Shown here piece by piece: positions 7,281-16,438 of a stretch of DNA of 64,000 bases; the stretch's first letter is position 1; every line of letters begins with the position of its first letter. The position numbers and the translations under genes were made by a program. The DNA is taken from NCBI RefSeq assembly GCF_002893625.1, contig NZ_PKMZ01000002.1, positions 620,001 through 684,000 of the forward strand, in the 5' to 3' direction. The DNA comes from Mangrovicella endophytica (GTDB lineage Bacteria > Pseudomonadota > Alphaproteobacteria > Rhizobiales > Rhizobiaceae). The notes under the pieces were generated by a model. That model ran no database searches and was not told the DNA's origin. It saw only the letters and a program-made list of their open reading frames with translations.

Positions 7281-9503
7281 TCACGCCGCAGCCGGCGTCT
7301 CCGCGATCTCTCCGGCCATGTAGTTTGGGAACCAGCTTTCATGTGCGACCGTCAAGTCGGCGAGCGCGACACTGAAGCGACCGGGGAGGATTAGCGCGTC
7401 GCCGCCGGCGGTCGCGACCGTGTGGCAAGGGATGCCAGCGGCGTTGCATTCCGCGGTCACCGCATCAGCCGTGGCCGGGCTCACCGCGACGACGTAGCGC
7501 CCCTGATCCTCGCCAAACAGCCAGGCATGCAGCAGTCCGCGTCCCGGTGCGAGGGTCGCGCCGATGCCGGACGCCATGCACATCTCGGCGATAGCGATGG
7601 CAAGGCCACCGTCGGAGAGGTCATGACAGGCGGCAACGCGCCCGGCTTGGATCAACGAGCGCACGAAATCGCCGTGGCGCTTCTCCTCGGCGAGGTCAAC
7701 GAGCGGGGCTGCGCCGTCCTCGCGACCCTCGATCTCCCTGAGGTAGATGGAGGAGCCGAGATGAGAGCCCTCGCGGCCGATCATCAGCAGCACGTCGCCG
7801 CTCGCCATACCGCCGATGCGCGCGGTGCGGCTGCGATCCTCGATCAGGCCGACGCCGCCGATGGTCGGGGTCGGCAGGATCGCCTGGCCGAAGGTCTCGT
7901 TGTAGAGCGAGACGTTGCCGGAAACGATCGGGAAGTCGAGCGCACGGCAGGCGGTGCCGATCCCCTCGATCGCCTTGACGAGCTGGCCCATGATCTCCGG
8001 CTTTTCGGGGTTGCCGAAGTTGAGGTTGTCGGTTGCGGCGAGCGGCGTCGCGCCGACGGCTGTCAGGTTGCGCCAGCATTCCGCGACGGCCTGAGCGCCA
8101 CCCTGGTACGGGTCGGCCTCGCAATAGCGCGGCGTCACGTCGGAGGAGAAGGCGAGCGCCTTGGTCGCATGGCCGTCGACGCGCACCACGCCGGCATCGC
8201 CGCCGGGGCGCTGCAGCGAGTTGCCCTGGATCAGCGTGTCATACTGCTCGAACACCCAGCGGCGCGAGGACAGGTCGGGCGAGCCGACCAGCCTGAGGAT
8301 CGCTGCGCCGTAATCCGCAGGCTCCGCGAGGTCGGCGGCATGGATGACCTTTGCCGGCACCGGTTCGATCCAGGGCCGGTCATATTCCGGCGCCTCATCG
8401 CCGAGCTGCTTGATCGGCAGGTTGGCAACCTCGCGGCCCTCCCACAGGATGCGGAAGCGAAGATCGTCCGTGGTGCGGCCGACGATGGCGAAGTCGAGGC
8501 CCCATTTGACGAAGATTGCTTCGGCCTCCTGCCGCTTCTCCGGCTTCAGCACCATGAGCATGCGCTCCTGGCTTTCCGACAGCATCATCTCGTAGGCGGT
8601 CATGGCGGCTTCGCGCACCGGCACGCGGTCCAGGTCGAGCTCGATGCCGAGGTCACCCTTGGCGCCCATCTCGACGGCCGAGCAGGTGAGGCCGGCCGCA
8701 CCCATGTCCTGGATCGCGATGACAGCGCCGGTCTGCATCAGTTCGAGGCAGGCCTCCAGCAGGCACTTCTCGGTGAAGGGGTCACCGACCTGCACGGTTG
8801 GACGCTTCTCCTCGATCGTCTCGTCGAACTCGGCCGAGGCCATGGTGGCGCCGCCGACACCATCGCGGCCGGTCTTGGCGCCGAGATAGACGACGGGCAG
8901 TCCGACGCCCTCCGCCTTGGAATAGAAGATGGCGTCCGTCTTCGCGAGCCCGGCCGCAAAGGCATTGACGAGGCAGTTGCCGTTGTAGCGCGGGTGAAAG
9001 TTCACCTCGCCGCCGACGGTCGGCACACCGAAGGAGTTGCCATAGCCGCCGACGCCGGCGACCACGCCGGCCACCAGGTGCCGGGTCTTGGGATGATCCG
9101 GCGCGCCGAAGCGCAGCGCGTTCATCGCCGCGACGGGGCGCGCGCCCATGGTGAAGACGTCGCGGAGGATGCCGCCGACGCCGGTCGCCGCGCCCTGATA
9201 AGGCTCGATGAACGACGGGTGATTGTGGCTCTCCATCTTGAAGACCACGCAGTCGCCGTCGCCAATGTCGACCACGCCGGCATTCTCGCCGGGGCCTTGG
9301 ATGACGCGGGCGCCGGTCGTGGGCAGCGTGCGCAGCCAGCGCTTCGACGACTTGTAGGAGCAGTGCTCGTTCCACATCGCGGAGAAAATGCCGAGTTCGG
9401 TGATCGTCGGCTCGCGGCCGATGAGCGTCAGGATGCGCTCATACTCGTCCGGCTTCAGGCCGTGCGCGGCGATGAGGTCGGGCGTGATCGCGATGTCGCT
9501 CAT
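7281..9503 (-). CDS. purL: phosphoribosylformylglycinamidine synthase subunit PurL (small type)
   Basis: 740 residues from ATG 9503, giving the short PurL that needs separate PurS and PurQ. It makes FGAM from FGAR, ATP and glutamine-derived ammonia, step 4 of purine synthesis. The N-terminal part has [19 protein letters not shown], and the ATP and metal site [21 protein letters not shown] is near residue 95 (AIR-synthase-like fold). The second half contains [18 protein letters not shown] longer frame upstream of 9503 has no family similarity. The purQ and purS partners are in the same run, separated by accessory genes. Confidence 0.97.
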   Translation of the reverse strand: MSDIAITPDLIAAHGLKPDEYERILTLIGREPTITELGIFSAMWNEHCSYKSSKRWLRTLPTTGARVIQGPGENAGVVDIGDGDCVVFKMESHNHPSFIEPYQGAATGVGGILRDVFTMGARPVAAMNALRFGAPDHPKTRHLVAGVVAGVGGYGNSFGVPTVGGEVNFHPRYNGNCLVNAFAAGLAKTDAIFYSKAEGVGLPVVYLGAKTGRDGVGGATMASAEFDETIEEKRPTVQVGDPFTEKCLLEACLELMQTGAVIAIQDMGAAGLTCSAVEMGAKGDLGIELDLDRVPVREAAMTAYEMMLSESQERMLMVLKPEKRQEAEAIFVKWGLDFAIVGRTTDDLRFRILWEGREVANLPIKQLGDEAPEYDRPWIEPVPAKVIHAADLAEPADYGAAILRLVGSPDLSSRRWVFEQYDTLIQGNSLQRPGGDAGVVRVDGHATKALAFSSDVTPRYCEADPYQGGAQAVAECWRNLTAVGATPLAATDNLNFGNPEKPEIMGQLVKAIEGIGTACRALDFPIVSGNVSLYNETFGQAILPTPTIGGVGLIEDRSRTARIGGMASGDVLLMIGREGSHLGSSIYLREIEGREDGAAPLVDLAEEKRHGDFVRSLIQAGRVAACHDLSDGGLAIAIAEMCMASGIGATLAPGRGLLHAWLFGEDQGRYVVAVSPATADAVTAECNAAGIPCHTVATAGGDALILPGRFSVALADLTVAHESWFPNYMAGEIAETPAAA

Positions 9504-9615
9504 GAGATCTGCATATCCGTCTTGCGGCGATGCGGCATCGGTGCCGCGCCGCGATCTATAGAAGCCAAGCGTCGACGCTGGAAGCCCAAACGGGCAACCG
9601 CCGGTCTCTTCCGCG

Positions 9616-10095
9616 TCAGCCGTTTCTGATCCAGGCGAAAGCCGGATCGCTGCCGCGGCAAGGCGCCGTGTCGGCATTGCCGCGCATCACCACGGCGTCG
9701 TCTGCGGCCTGCGGGATCTCGTCGTCGAGGACGCGGCGCTGCAGCACGACGAGCGCGTAGTCATAGCCCTTGCCCTTGCGTGACGGCGAGCGCACGCAGG
9801 TGGCATAGCCACTGGACGGATCGGCGAATACGAAGCGGTCGCTGCGCTCGGACGGGCGGCGGCGGAAGACGGCGCGAGCCGTGTCGCGGAGATAAACGCG
9901 CTCCAGCGCGTTCGGCAGGCTGCCCGCTGATTTGGCACCCTCAGACATGGCGATCGGCGCCACGGGCAGGGGCTGAGTCTCGGCATTTGCCGTGGCGACG
10001 GAGAAATCGCTGGAGACGCAGCCCGTCGCGGACAGGCCGGCGAGGATGATGGCCGCCAGGCGCAGGGTGAGTGCCCCCTTCAGGCTGTCAGGCAT
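9616..10095 (-). CDS. putative lipoprotein
   Basis: 159 residues if the ATG at 10095 is used; an in-frame ATG at 10104 is also possible. A signal peptide of type II ends in the lipobox LSATGC, so the mature protein would be anchored by Cys in the membrane. The rest is a small soluble domain with [33 protein letters not shown] and [15 protein letters not shown]. No family is recognised. The start overlaps the stop of the lipoprotein gene upstream by eight bases, so the pair is probably translated together between purQ and purL. Confidence 0.8.
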   Translation of the reverse strand: MPDSLKGALTLRLAAIILAGLSATGCVSSDFSVATANAETQPLPVAPIAMSEGAKSAGSLPNALERVYLRDTARAVFRRRPSERSDRFVFADPSSGYATCVRSPSRKGKGYDYALVVLQRRVLDDEIPQAADDAVVMRGNADTAPCRGSDPAFAWIRNG

Positions 10096-10504
10096 TGCAG
10101 CCATTGCCGCCGGCGCGCCAGCGAGACAGGTCGGCATCGATGCGGCGCGCGATCGGCTCCTGCGTCAGCGGCCCATAGACGGCGACGGCACTCGAGCCGC
10201 GCTGGCCTTCCACCACCAGCAGCGGGCGGGCTTCTGGCTTGCCGCGCGGCACCAGAAGGAAACGAGGCCGGCCCGAGAAGGACGAGAGTTCGGGCGCCAG
10301 GCTATAGCGCGTGAAGGCCGGATCGCCCGACTTGAACCAGCAGCGGTTGGCCGTCAGCGTCAGCCGCTCCATCCGGTCGAGGCCGGTGTCGGCTGCGACA
10401 GGTCGCGCCGGCTGGGGCTTGGACGCGCAGCCGGCAAGAGCGCCCGCGAGGAGCATCGCGCCGAGGCTGCCGAGCTTGAGTGTGCGTGAGATAGACTCGC
10501 TCAC
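10088..10504 (-). CDS. putative lipoprotein
   Basis: 138 residues with a type II signal peptide ending in the lipobox LAGC (LLAGALAGC, around residue 26). The mature part is short and soluble, with [33 protein letters not shown] and [14 protein letters not shown]. Two further cysteines could pair. The ATG at 10504 overlaps the purQ stop (ATGA), so it is translationally coupled to purQ, and its own stop overlaps the next lipoprotein gene. No domain family is recognised. Placement within a purine operon may be chance carriage rather than function. Confidence 0.82.
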   Translation of the reverse strand: MSESISRTLKLGSLGAMLLAGALAGCASKPQPARPVAADTGLDRMERLTLTANRCWFKSGDPAFTRYSLAPELSSFSGRPRFLLVPRGKPEARPLLVVEGQRGSSAVAVYGPLTQEPIARRIDADLSRWRAGGNGCNA

Positions 10505-11181
10505 GCCGCCACCTTCTGGCCGAGGCCGAGCACGCTCTCGAAGATGCCACAGCCGTCGGTGCCGCCATGCTCCGGCTCAACCAGATTCTCGGGATGCGGC
10601 ATCAGCCCCATGACGTTACCGCTTTCGCTGACGATGCCGGCGATGTCGCGCACCGCACCATTCGGGTTGGTGCCCTCGGCATAGCGGAACACGACCTGGC
10701 CCTCGCCATGCAGGCGCTCCAGCGTCGCCTCGTCGGCAAAATAGTTGCCATCGTGATGCGCGACCGGACAGCGGATGATCTGGCCTTCGGCATAGCCGGA
10801 GGTGAAGCGCGTGCGGTTGGTCACCACCTCGAGCTTCACCTCGCGGCAGACGAATTTGAGGCTGGTGTTGCGCATCAGCGCGCCCGGCAGCAGGCCTGCC
10901 TCGCAGAGGATCTGGAAGCCGTTGCAGACGCCGAGCACCGGAACGCCGCGTGCCGCTTCCGCGGCGACCGCCTGCATGACCGGCGAGCGGGCAGCGATCG
11001 CGCCACAGCGCAGATAGTCGCCATAGGAGAAGCCGCCGGGCACGACGATCAGGTTGACCGGCGGTATTGCGGTCTCCGTCTGCCACACAGTCAGCGGCTC
11101 GACACCCGAGATCGAGCGCAGCGCAGCGATCATGTCGCGGTCGCGATTGAGGCCGGGAAGCAGAACGACGGCAGTTTTCAT
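10501..11181 (-). CDS. purQ: phosphoribosylformylglycinamidine synthase glutaminase subunit
   Basis: 226 residues. It releases ammonia from glutamine and channels it to PurL. The class I glutamine amidotransferase nucleophile is in [15 protein letters not shown] (Cys near 87), and the catalytic His/Glu pair is in [10 protein letters not shown] near the C terminus. [19 protein letters not shown] is family-typical. The upstream partner purS is not adjacent; about 1.5 kb of lower-GC DNA with kptA lies between them. The gene's 3' end overlaps a lipoprotein gene. Confidence 0.97.
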   Translation of the reverse strand: MKTAVVLLPGLNRDRDMIAALRSISGVEPLTVWQTETAIPPVNLIVVPGGFSYGDYLRCGAIAARSPVMQAVAAEAARGVPVLGVCNGFQILCEAGLLPGALMRNTSLKFVCREVKLEVVTNRTRFTSGYAEGQIIRCPVAHHDGNYFADEATLERLHGEGQVVFRYAEGTNPNGAVRDIAGIVSESGNVMGLMPHPENLVEPEHGGTDGCGIFESVLGLGQKVAA

Positions 11182-11521
11182 GACAGAGGTAGCCTCGCTG
11201 AAAGGCAGACGGCGCTAGCGCCCATGTGACGTCTCGAGCGACGCTGTAAAGAGCCGCAAGCGGTCAGGTCAAGCGTTGCAAGGCTTTGCAGATCACCACC
11301 GCAAAGCTAACGCGAACTCTCTTGCGGCGATGTCTCACCATTGGCCGCAGCGATGGTGGAATACAAGAGCTGTTGGGTCAGTCCCCCGATGGATCCGGAG
11401 GCTCGCTGGTGACGATGCTCGATCGGCTGATGGAGACGGAGCCGGCGGCATATGCCAAGCCAGTTGTGCCGTGCTGGCATCTCTCGATACTCTGCGCTTT
11501 TAAAGAGTGCCCTGGAACCGA
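11182..11521. other. gene-poor stretch upstream of purQ
   Basis: 340 bases between purQ and the broken membrane-protein gene. No reading frame here has credible coding character, and I see no convincing terminator or promoter pair. It must contain whatever signals now drive purQ and the genes after it if transcription from purC and purS does not continue through. Confidence 0.5.
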
Positions 11522-12090
11522 ATGACTCGACCATCCGGATTTGTCCTCTCGCCCCTTGCAGCGGGCTACTACGGTGCAGCAGCGGCATTGGCGATTGGCT
11601 CGATTTTCGTCTTCGCTACTATTGGTGGGCGCTTGAGCCACGTTCGACACGGCGGACCGAACAAGCTCATGTTGTCTGGGCAGGAGAGCTGTGTGAGATC
11701 TATAGGGGTGGCGGCCGTACAAGCCGCAGAGAAATCATAAGGACTGTGCTATGCGGACAGAGTGAATACCACATAGAAGAGCTTCGTCCGCGGTACGGAA
11801 GGCTGAATTCAGATCGAAAGCCTTATGTGCAGATCACTTACCCCTCTTCTCGCGGTAAGCTGGTCGACATAACGCCGAGTGTCATCTCCAAAGACGAGTT
11901 GTCAGCCGGAGACCGCCTCAACATTCTGGTACATCCGAAGGCTCCAGAGCGGCTCGATCGCCTCCCGGCAAGCAGCGATCTTCCCGAAGCATTGACGCTC
12001 CTGGCAACTGCGGTGTGTGGAGGCTTTGGCTATGGCTACTACAAAGCCCTCAAGGCCCAGGAAAAACAGAACGAAGCTGCTAACAGCTAA
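11522..12090 (+). pseudogene. frameshifted DUF3592-like membrane protein (probable)
   Basis: Two frames together look like one protein. From ATG 11522 one frame gives a membrane helix (LAAGYYGAAAALAIGSIFVF) and then degenerates. From about 11640 the next frame continues with AHVVWAGELCEIYRGGG, KPYVQITYPSSRGKLVDI, SAGDRLNILVHPKAPERL and a C-terminal helix LTLLATAVCGGFGYGYYKAL, ending at 12090. Helix, soluble domain with a basic GDRLNILVHP-like strand, and second helix is the DUF3592 plan. The span of 569 bases is one base short of a whole number of codons. GC is about 48% (29 of 60 in 11761-11820), below its neighbours. It may instead be a shorter intact protein in the second frame. Confidence 0.42.
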
Positions 12091-12166
12091 GGCTCTGATA
12101 GCCCGTGCGACATCCTACCCGGCTGAACGGTGCAGTTCTGAGGTCGAGCTAGCTGCAGTGAGCGTA

Positions 12167-12706
12167 TCAGTCGTCCTTCACTGTTAGATACTGTGACGGC
12201 ACTGCATCCGTCAGCCAGACTCCGTTTTCGGATAGGAAAAACGTCATTCCCGTCGCCTGCATAGCGGTGGTATCAACAATCAAGATTACAGACTTACCTG
12301 GCCGGCGATCCGCGACGACGCGGGCAGTCTCGATGTCAGGCGAAAGATGAACGTGCTGACGCGCCTGCTTCGTCAGTCCCTCCACCAAAATCGTCGGCAA
12401 ACTATCAAGTTTCGTGCCATGGAAGAGGCGATCGGGCGGGGCAACCGGCGCGAGCCCAAGGTCCACCTTGACGCTATGCCCCTGTGCCGCTCGGATCCGA
12501 TCTCCATCGAGGACGAAGCGCTTCTTGGGGCTCTGCTCGACGATGCGGCGCACATCCGCGGCTGAGACGCCGAAGCGCTCGGACAAGACGCCGCACAGGG
12601 TGGCAAAGTCGGTCCAGCCGTTGCTGTCCAGAGTCAGTCCGCCCTGTTCCGGAGCATGACGCAGGACGAGACTCATGAACCTTGAAACGTCTGCGTCCTT
12701 GGCCAT
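12167..12706 (-). CDS. kptA: RNA 2'-phosphotransferase KptA/Tpt1
   Basis: 179 residues, full length. KptA transfers an internal RNA 2'-phosphate to NAD+, releasing nicotinamide and ADP-ribose cyclic phosphate; its natural substrate in bacteria is not settled. Conserved elements are FMSLVLRHAPE at the N terminus, LFHGTKLDSLPTI, the KQARQHVHLSPD segment with its Arg and His, and the C-terminal FFLSENGVWLTD. The gene begins 12 bases after purS on the same strand, so it is probably co-transcribed. GC is near 50% (30 of 60 in 12181-12240), clearly lower than purS and purC, which suggests acquisition. Confidence 0.93.
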   Translation of the reverse strand: MAKDADVSRFMSLVLRHAPEQGGLTLDSNGWTDFATLCGVLSERFGVSAADVRRIVEQSPKKRFVLDGDRIRAAQGHSVKVDLGLAPVAPPDRLFHGTKLDSLPTILVEGLTKQARQHVHLSPDIETARVVADRRPGKSVILIVDTTAMQATGMTFFLSENGVWLTDAVPSQYLTVKDD

Positions 12707-12718
12707 TGCCGTCGTCGC

Positions 12719-12961
12719 TTAGATCAAGCTGATGGCGTAGTTCTCGATCACCGTGTTGGCGAGGAGCTTCTCGCACATGGCCCTGAGGTCCGCCTCCGCG
12801 GCAGCGCGATCGTCGCCCGCCACCTCGACGTCGAAGACCTTGCCCTGGCGCACGCCGCCGACGCCCTCGAAGCCGAGGGTCGACAGCGCGCCCTCGATGG
12901 CTCTGCCTTGCGGGTCGAGGACGCCGTTCTTCAGCGTGACGACGATGCGGGCCTTGATCAC
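12719..12961 (-). CDS. purS: phosphoribosylformylglycinamidine synthase subunit PurS
   Basis: 80 residues. PurS is the small dimeric subunit that bridges PurL and PurQ for ammonia transfer. Typical features are the N-terminal strand KARIVVTLKNGVLDPQGRAI, the central GFEGVGGVRQGKVFDVEVAG and the C-terminal CEKLLANTVIENYAISL. It lies 73 bases after purC on the same strand, as expected, but kptA rather than purQ follows it. Confidence 0.95.
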   Translation of the reverse strand: MIKARIVVTLKNGVLDPQGRAIEGALSTLGFEGVGGVRQGKVFDVEVAGDDRAAAEADLRAMCEKLLANTVIENYAISLI

Positions 12962-13034
12962 TGTACCTGCCTGTCCCTGGAATAGACGAGTTTGAGAACC
13001 GATGCCGGACGCGGCGCTTCCTTGCGCCGCCGCC

Positions 13035-13799
13035 TTACTTGACCAGCACCGGTCCCGTGGGGCGCGGCGGCTCGTTCTCGTTCATGATGCCGAGGCGCCG
13101 GGCCACTTCCTGATAGGCCTCCACGAGGCCTCCCATGTCGCGGCGGAAACGGTCCTTGTCCATCTTCTCCTGGGTCTGCACGTCCCAGAGGCGGCAGGAG
13201 TCAGGCGAGATCTCGTCGGCCACGATGATGCGCATCATGTCGCCCTCGAACAGGCGGCCCGTCTCGATCTTGAAGTCGACGAGCTGGATGCCGACGCCGA
13301 GGAAGAGGCCGGAGAGGAAGTCGTTGACACGGATGGCGAGCGCCATGATGTCGTCGATCTCCTGCGGCGTCGCCCAGCCGAAGGCCGTGATGTGCTCTTC
13401 CGACACCATCGGGTCATCCAGCGCATCCGCCTTGTAGTAGAACTCGATGATCGAGCGCGGCAGCACGGTGCCTTCCTCGATACCGAGTCGCTTGGCCAGC
13501 GAGCCGGCGGCGATGTTGCGCACCACCACCTCGAGCGGGATGATCTCCACCTCCTTGATCAGTTGCTCGCGCATGTTGAGCCGCCGGATGAAGTGGGTGG
13601 GGATCCCCATCTTGTTCAGATGCGAGAAGATATATTCCGAGATGCGGTTGTTGAGGACGCCCTTGCCGTCGACGATCTCGTGCTTCTTCTTGTTGAAAGC
13701 GGTCGCATCATCCTTGAAGAACTGGACCAGCGTGCCGGGCTCGGGACCCTCGTAAAGGATCTTGCCCTTGCCCTCGTAGATACGGCGGCGACGTGTCAT
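13035..13799 (-). CDS. purC: phosphoribosylaminoimidazole-succinocarboxamide synthase
   Basis: 254 residues from ATG 13799; the longer frame upstream has no similarity. SAICAR synthase joins CAIR and aspartate with ATP. Visible family features are [19 protein letters not shown] at the N terminus, [35 protein letters not shown] in segments around residues 85-115 (motifs [13 protein letters not shown]), and the metal and substrate motif [12 protein letters not shown] near 200. First gene of the minus-strand purine run; the zeta-subunit gene diverges from it across a 245-base gap. Confidence 0.97.
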   Translation of the reverse strand: MTRRRRIYEGKGKILYEGPEPGTLVQFFKDDATAFNKKKHEIVDGKGVLNNRISEYIFSHLNKMGIPTHFIRRLNMREQLIKEVEIIPLEVVVRNIAAGSLAKRLGIEEGTVLPRSIIEFYYKADALDDPMVSEEHITAFGWATPQEIDDIMALAIRVNDFLSGLFLGVGIQLVDFKIETGRLFEGDMMRIIVADEISPDSCRLWDVQTQEKMDKDRFRRDMGGLVEAYQEVARRLGIMNENEPPRPTGPVLVK

Positions 13800-14044
13800 G
13801 AATGTTCCGGTCGTTGAGTGGGGCGGATGTCTAAGGCCTGCGGAGCCTGCCGCGTCGTGCGGGTCAGATATCCCACCTGCCTTCCTTTCACAATTGCTCG
13901 GCATAAAATCGGTTATCCCCGCCGCAATGCAAGCAGCGAATCCATCGCGGCGTGGTTTCGCACTTCAAATGCATACGGCGGACCCGTATGTGTCAGACGC
14001 TGACAAGGCGGACCTACCGCCGCTGACGATTCTGGAGGATGTCC

Positions 14045-14362
14045 ATGTCGATGGTCGATCGCGAACGCGATTTCGAGTCCCGCTACGCGCATGACCAGGA
14101 GCTGCGCTTCCGCATCGAAGCCCGGCGCAACAAGCTGCTCGGCCTCTGGGCCGCCGAGAAGCTCGGTCGCAGCGGCGATGACGCCGCTGCCTACGCCCAG
14201 GCGGTGGTGAAAGCCGACTTCGAGCAGCCCGGCGACGAGGACGTCTTCCGTAAGATCCGCGGCGATTTCGACGCCGCCGGCGTCGAACAGTCCGACCACC
14301 AGATCCGCCGGCAGATGAGCGAATTTCTCATCGAGGCCGAAGCGCAGATCAGGCAGGCCTGA
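14045..14362 (+). CDS. F1FO-ATPase inhibitor zeta subunit (DUF1476)
   Basis: 105 residues from ATG 14045, chosen because GGAGG ends six bases upstream; an ATG at 14039 would abut the ribosome-binding site. The whole protein matches DUF1476: DRERDFESRYAHDQELRFR, RRNKLLGLWAAEKLG and a C-terminal helical domain ending QMSEFLIEAEAQI. The family includes the alphaproteobacterial zeta subunit that blocks ATP hydrolysis by F1. The N-terminal segment is the inhibitory region in Paracoccus; whether this member inhibits strongly varies between species. An aldolase gene follows after eight bases. Confidence 0.92.
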   Translation: MSMVDRERDFESRYAHDQELRFRIEARRNKLLGLWAAEKLGRSGDDAAAYAQAVVKADFEQPGDEDVFRKIRGDFDAAGVEQSDHQIRRQMSEFLIEAEAQIRQA

Positions 14363-14370
14363 GCCGCTTC

Positions 14371-15141
14371 ATGACGCTGCCAGCCCTCCGGGACAAATTA
14401 GAGGGCGGCGGCCACCTTCTCGCCGCCTGGTGCTCGCTGGGCGATCCGGTGGTGCATGAGACGCTGCTGGCTGCGGGTTTTGAGGCGCTCGTCCTCGACA
14501 TGCAGCACGGGCAGCATGACACGACCGACATCGCCGCCGGCATCGCCCTTTGCGCTCATCTAGGGCGACCTTCGATCGTGCGTGTGCCGATCGAGGACCG
14601 AGCCATGGCCGCGCGGGCGCTCGACTTCGGCGCCTCGGCGATCATCATGCCGATGATCCAGGGCGATGAGGATGCACGGGCCTTCGTGGCGGCGGTGAAG
14701 TATCCGCCGAGGGGCGAGCGGTCCTTCGGCCCGGCCCGCGCGGTGCTGCTGCACGGCTACGACAGCGGCGTCGAGTATGTCGCCGACGCGCGGGGCGAAA
14801 CGCTTGCCATCGCAATGATCGAAACCGCGGCGGCCCTCGACTCGCTCGATGCCATTCTTGCCATCGACGGCCTCGACGGCGTCTTCGTCGGGCCGGCGGA
14901 TCTCTCCATCGCCTTGTCGGGGACGGGAACGCTCGCCGCTCGTGGCCCAAAGACGGATGAGGCCGTCGCCCGCATCGCCAAGGCCGCGACCGCGGCAGGC
15001 AAATTCTCGGCGATCTATGCCGGCAATGCCGAGGATGCCCGGCACTACCGATCCGCCGGCGTCAACCTCGTCTGCATCGGCTCCGACATGGGGATGCTGC
15101 GCAGCGGTGCCGATGCGATTCTGAGCGCGATCAACGCCTGA
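14371..15141 (+). CDS. HpcH/HpaI family aldolase
   Basis: 256 residues, a class II pyruvate aldolase of the HpcH/HpaI (TIM barrel) family. Motifs are AAWCSLGDPVVHETLLAAGF at the N terminus, LVLDMQHGQHD with the catalytic His, IVRVPIEDRAM with the pyruvate-binding Arg, and AIAMIETAAALDSLDAILA with the metal-binding Glu, followed by GLDGVFVGPADLSIALSG. Such enzymes cleave 4-hydroxy-2-oxo acids to pyruvate and an aldehyde; the natural substrate is not predictable here because no aromatic-degradation genes are near. It follows the zeta-subunit gene by eight bases. Confidence 0.9.
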   Translation: MTLPALRDKLEGGGHLLAAWCSLGDPVVHETLLAAGFEALVLDMQHGQHDTTDIAAGIALCAHLGRPSIVRVPIEDRAMAARALDFGASAIIMPMIQGDEDARAFVAAVKYPPRGERSFGPARAVLLHGYDSGVEYVADARGETLAIAMIETAAALDSLDAILAIDGLDGVFVGPADLSIALSGTGTLAARGPKTDEAVARIAKAATAAGKFSAIYAGNAEDARHYRSAGVNLVCIGSDMGMLRSGADAILSAINA

Positions 15142-15221
15142 AACGTTCCGTGCGGCACTAGGCATCACGCGCGCATAGCGGGCCGGGGCGCTCCTCGACC
15201 CGCCACCGCGTGTTAGCGGCG

Positions 15222-15782
15222 TTAATGGCTCAGCGGCAGGCCGGAGACGAATTTCCCGAAGGTCAGCAGTCCTTCCGGCCAGGGGCCGTGACCGCTGTCG
15301 CCGTTGATATGGCCCGATGTGCCGGCGTCGATGAACAGCGACCCCCAGGCGCCGGCGACGTCTTCCGCTGCCTCGAAGGAGGAGAAGGGATCATCCCGGC
15401 TGGCAACAACCACCGACGGAAACGGCAGCGGGTCGCGGGGATACGGCCCGAATGTCATCAGATGCTTCGGACGGATGGCGGGGTTCGCGACGTCGGGCGG
15501 CGATACGAAGAAGGCGCCTGCGACCGGGCGCCTGAAGAGCGGCACAGCTAGCACTGCTGCGGCGACGCCCAGCGAGTGTGCGACGAGCACCACCGGCTTC
15601 TCCGCCTCGTTGACAGCCTCCGCCACAGCATGAACCCAGTCGTCGCGGACAGGCTTCGACCATTCCGCCTGCTGAACGCGGCGGGCGGTGGAAAGCCTCT
15701 GCTCCCAGCGGGTCTGCCAGTGCTGTTCGGGTGATCCCTTGTAGCCAGGGATGATGAGGATTTCTGCCTGAGACACGCGCAT
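15222..15782 (-). CDS. RBBP9/YdeN family serine hydrolase
   Basis: 186 residues from ATG 15782. It is a small alpha/beta hydrolase of the RBBP9/YdeN type: ILIIPGYKGSPEQHWQTRWE at the N terminus is typical, the nucleophile is in VVLVAHSLGVAAAV, the acid in VVVASRDDPFS, and the histidine in the GTSGHINGDSGHGPWPEG loop. Substrate and role are unknown for bacterial members. It is transcribed towards the convergent aldolase gene. A terminator for the gene upstream lies before its start. Confidence 0.88.
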   Translation of the reverse strand: MRVSQAEILIIPGYKGSPEQHWQTRWEQRLSTARRVQQAEWSKPVRDDWVHAVAEAVNEAEKPVVLVAHSLGVAAAVLAVPLFRRPVAGAFFVSPPDVANPAIRPKHLMTFGPYPRDPLPFPSVVVASRDDPFSSFEAAEDVAGAWGSLFIDAGTSGHINGDSGHGPWPEGLLTFGKFVSGLPLSH

Positions 15783-15836
15783 GGCGGCGCAGATGCGAGC
15801 AGGGCGGCAGCTTGTCAAGCGTCGGACATGGCCAAC

Positions 15837-15868
15837 AAAAAAGCGCACGGCGGTAAGGCCGTGCGCTT
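15837..15868 (-). terminator. rho-independent terminator of the 16.2 kb membrane-protein gene
   Basis: The stem AAGCGCACGGC pairs with GCCGTGCGCTT and is followed on the minus strand by TTTTTTG. It lies 38 bases after the stop at 15906 and separates this gene from the serine hydrolase gene. Confidence 0.85.
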
Positions 15869-15905
15869 CGTCAGATCATCGGCAGCAAACCTGCCGCCAT
15901 TACCC

Positions 15906-16211
15906 TTACGGGTTGGTCGTCGCACCGCCAGCCGGAGCGGGCGTCGCCGGGGCCGCGGGCTCTGGTGCGGCCGGTGCCGGCGTAGCGGGAGCCGGTGCCG
16001 GCGAAGCCGGGGTGGTGTCCGTCGCAGCCGGCGGCGTGGTGGTCGTGGTCGAAGTCGTCTCGGACGGGGCGGTCCCGGTGTTGGTCGCCGTGCCGTTCGA
16101 GAAGAACAGGAAATAGAGGATGATCACGACGACGAGAGCGCCGAGAATGAACCAGATGGCGCTCGGCCCGCTGGAGCGCGGGGGCGGCGGAGGAGGAGGC
16201 GTATAGGTCAT
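15906..16211 (-). CDS. single-helix membrane protein with proline-rich ends
   Basis: 101 residues from ATG 16211 (GGAG upstream). A short cytoplasmic head with seven prolines (TYTPPPPPPPRSSG) is followed by one membrane helix (IWFILGALVVVIILYFLFF). A low-complexity tail of Thr, Ala and Pro (TTTTTTPPAATDTTP, then PAPAPATPAPAAPEP) would then lie in the periplasm. No enzymatic domain is present. Similar short proteins occur widely in Hyphomicrobiales without known function; a spacer or anchoring role is only a guess. Confidence 0.72.
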   Translation of the reverse strand: MTYTPPPPPPPRSSGPSAIWFILGALVVVIILYFLFFSNGTATNTGTAPSETTSTTTTTPPAATDTTPASPAPAPATPAPAAPEPAAPATPAPAGGATTNP

Positions 16212-16438
16212 CGAAAGCTCCGTTCTTCGTCTCGCCCGCGACAGAATGTCCAAGGCGCTCGCGAGTGAAACTGTCGGCGCTTGAGAACGGTTCCTTGATC
16301 CATCACGGATTGCGCGAAAATTGTGCACCGAGCACTCGGCCGAGCCAGGTCTGTAATGATCTCAAGGGTCGGCTGGTTCGGGAGCACCGCTGCATGACAG
16401 AGCAGCGGCGCTCGAAGGCTGTCGCGCTGAGCGCCGGC

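Noticed and set aside
7422-9629. 735-codon plus-strand frame opposite purL
   Set aside because: Antisense shadow of purL produced by high GC; no domain, start signal or homology-like pattern.
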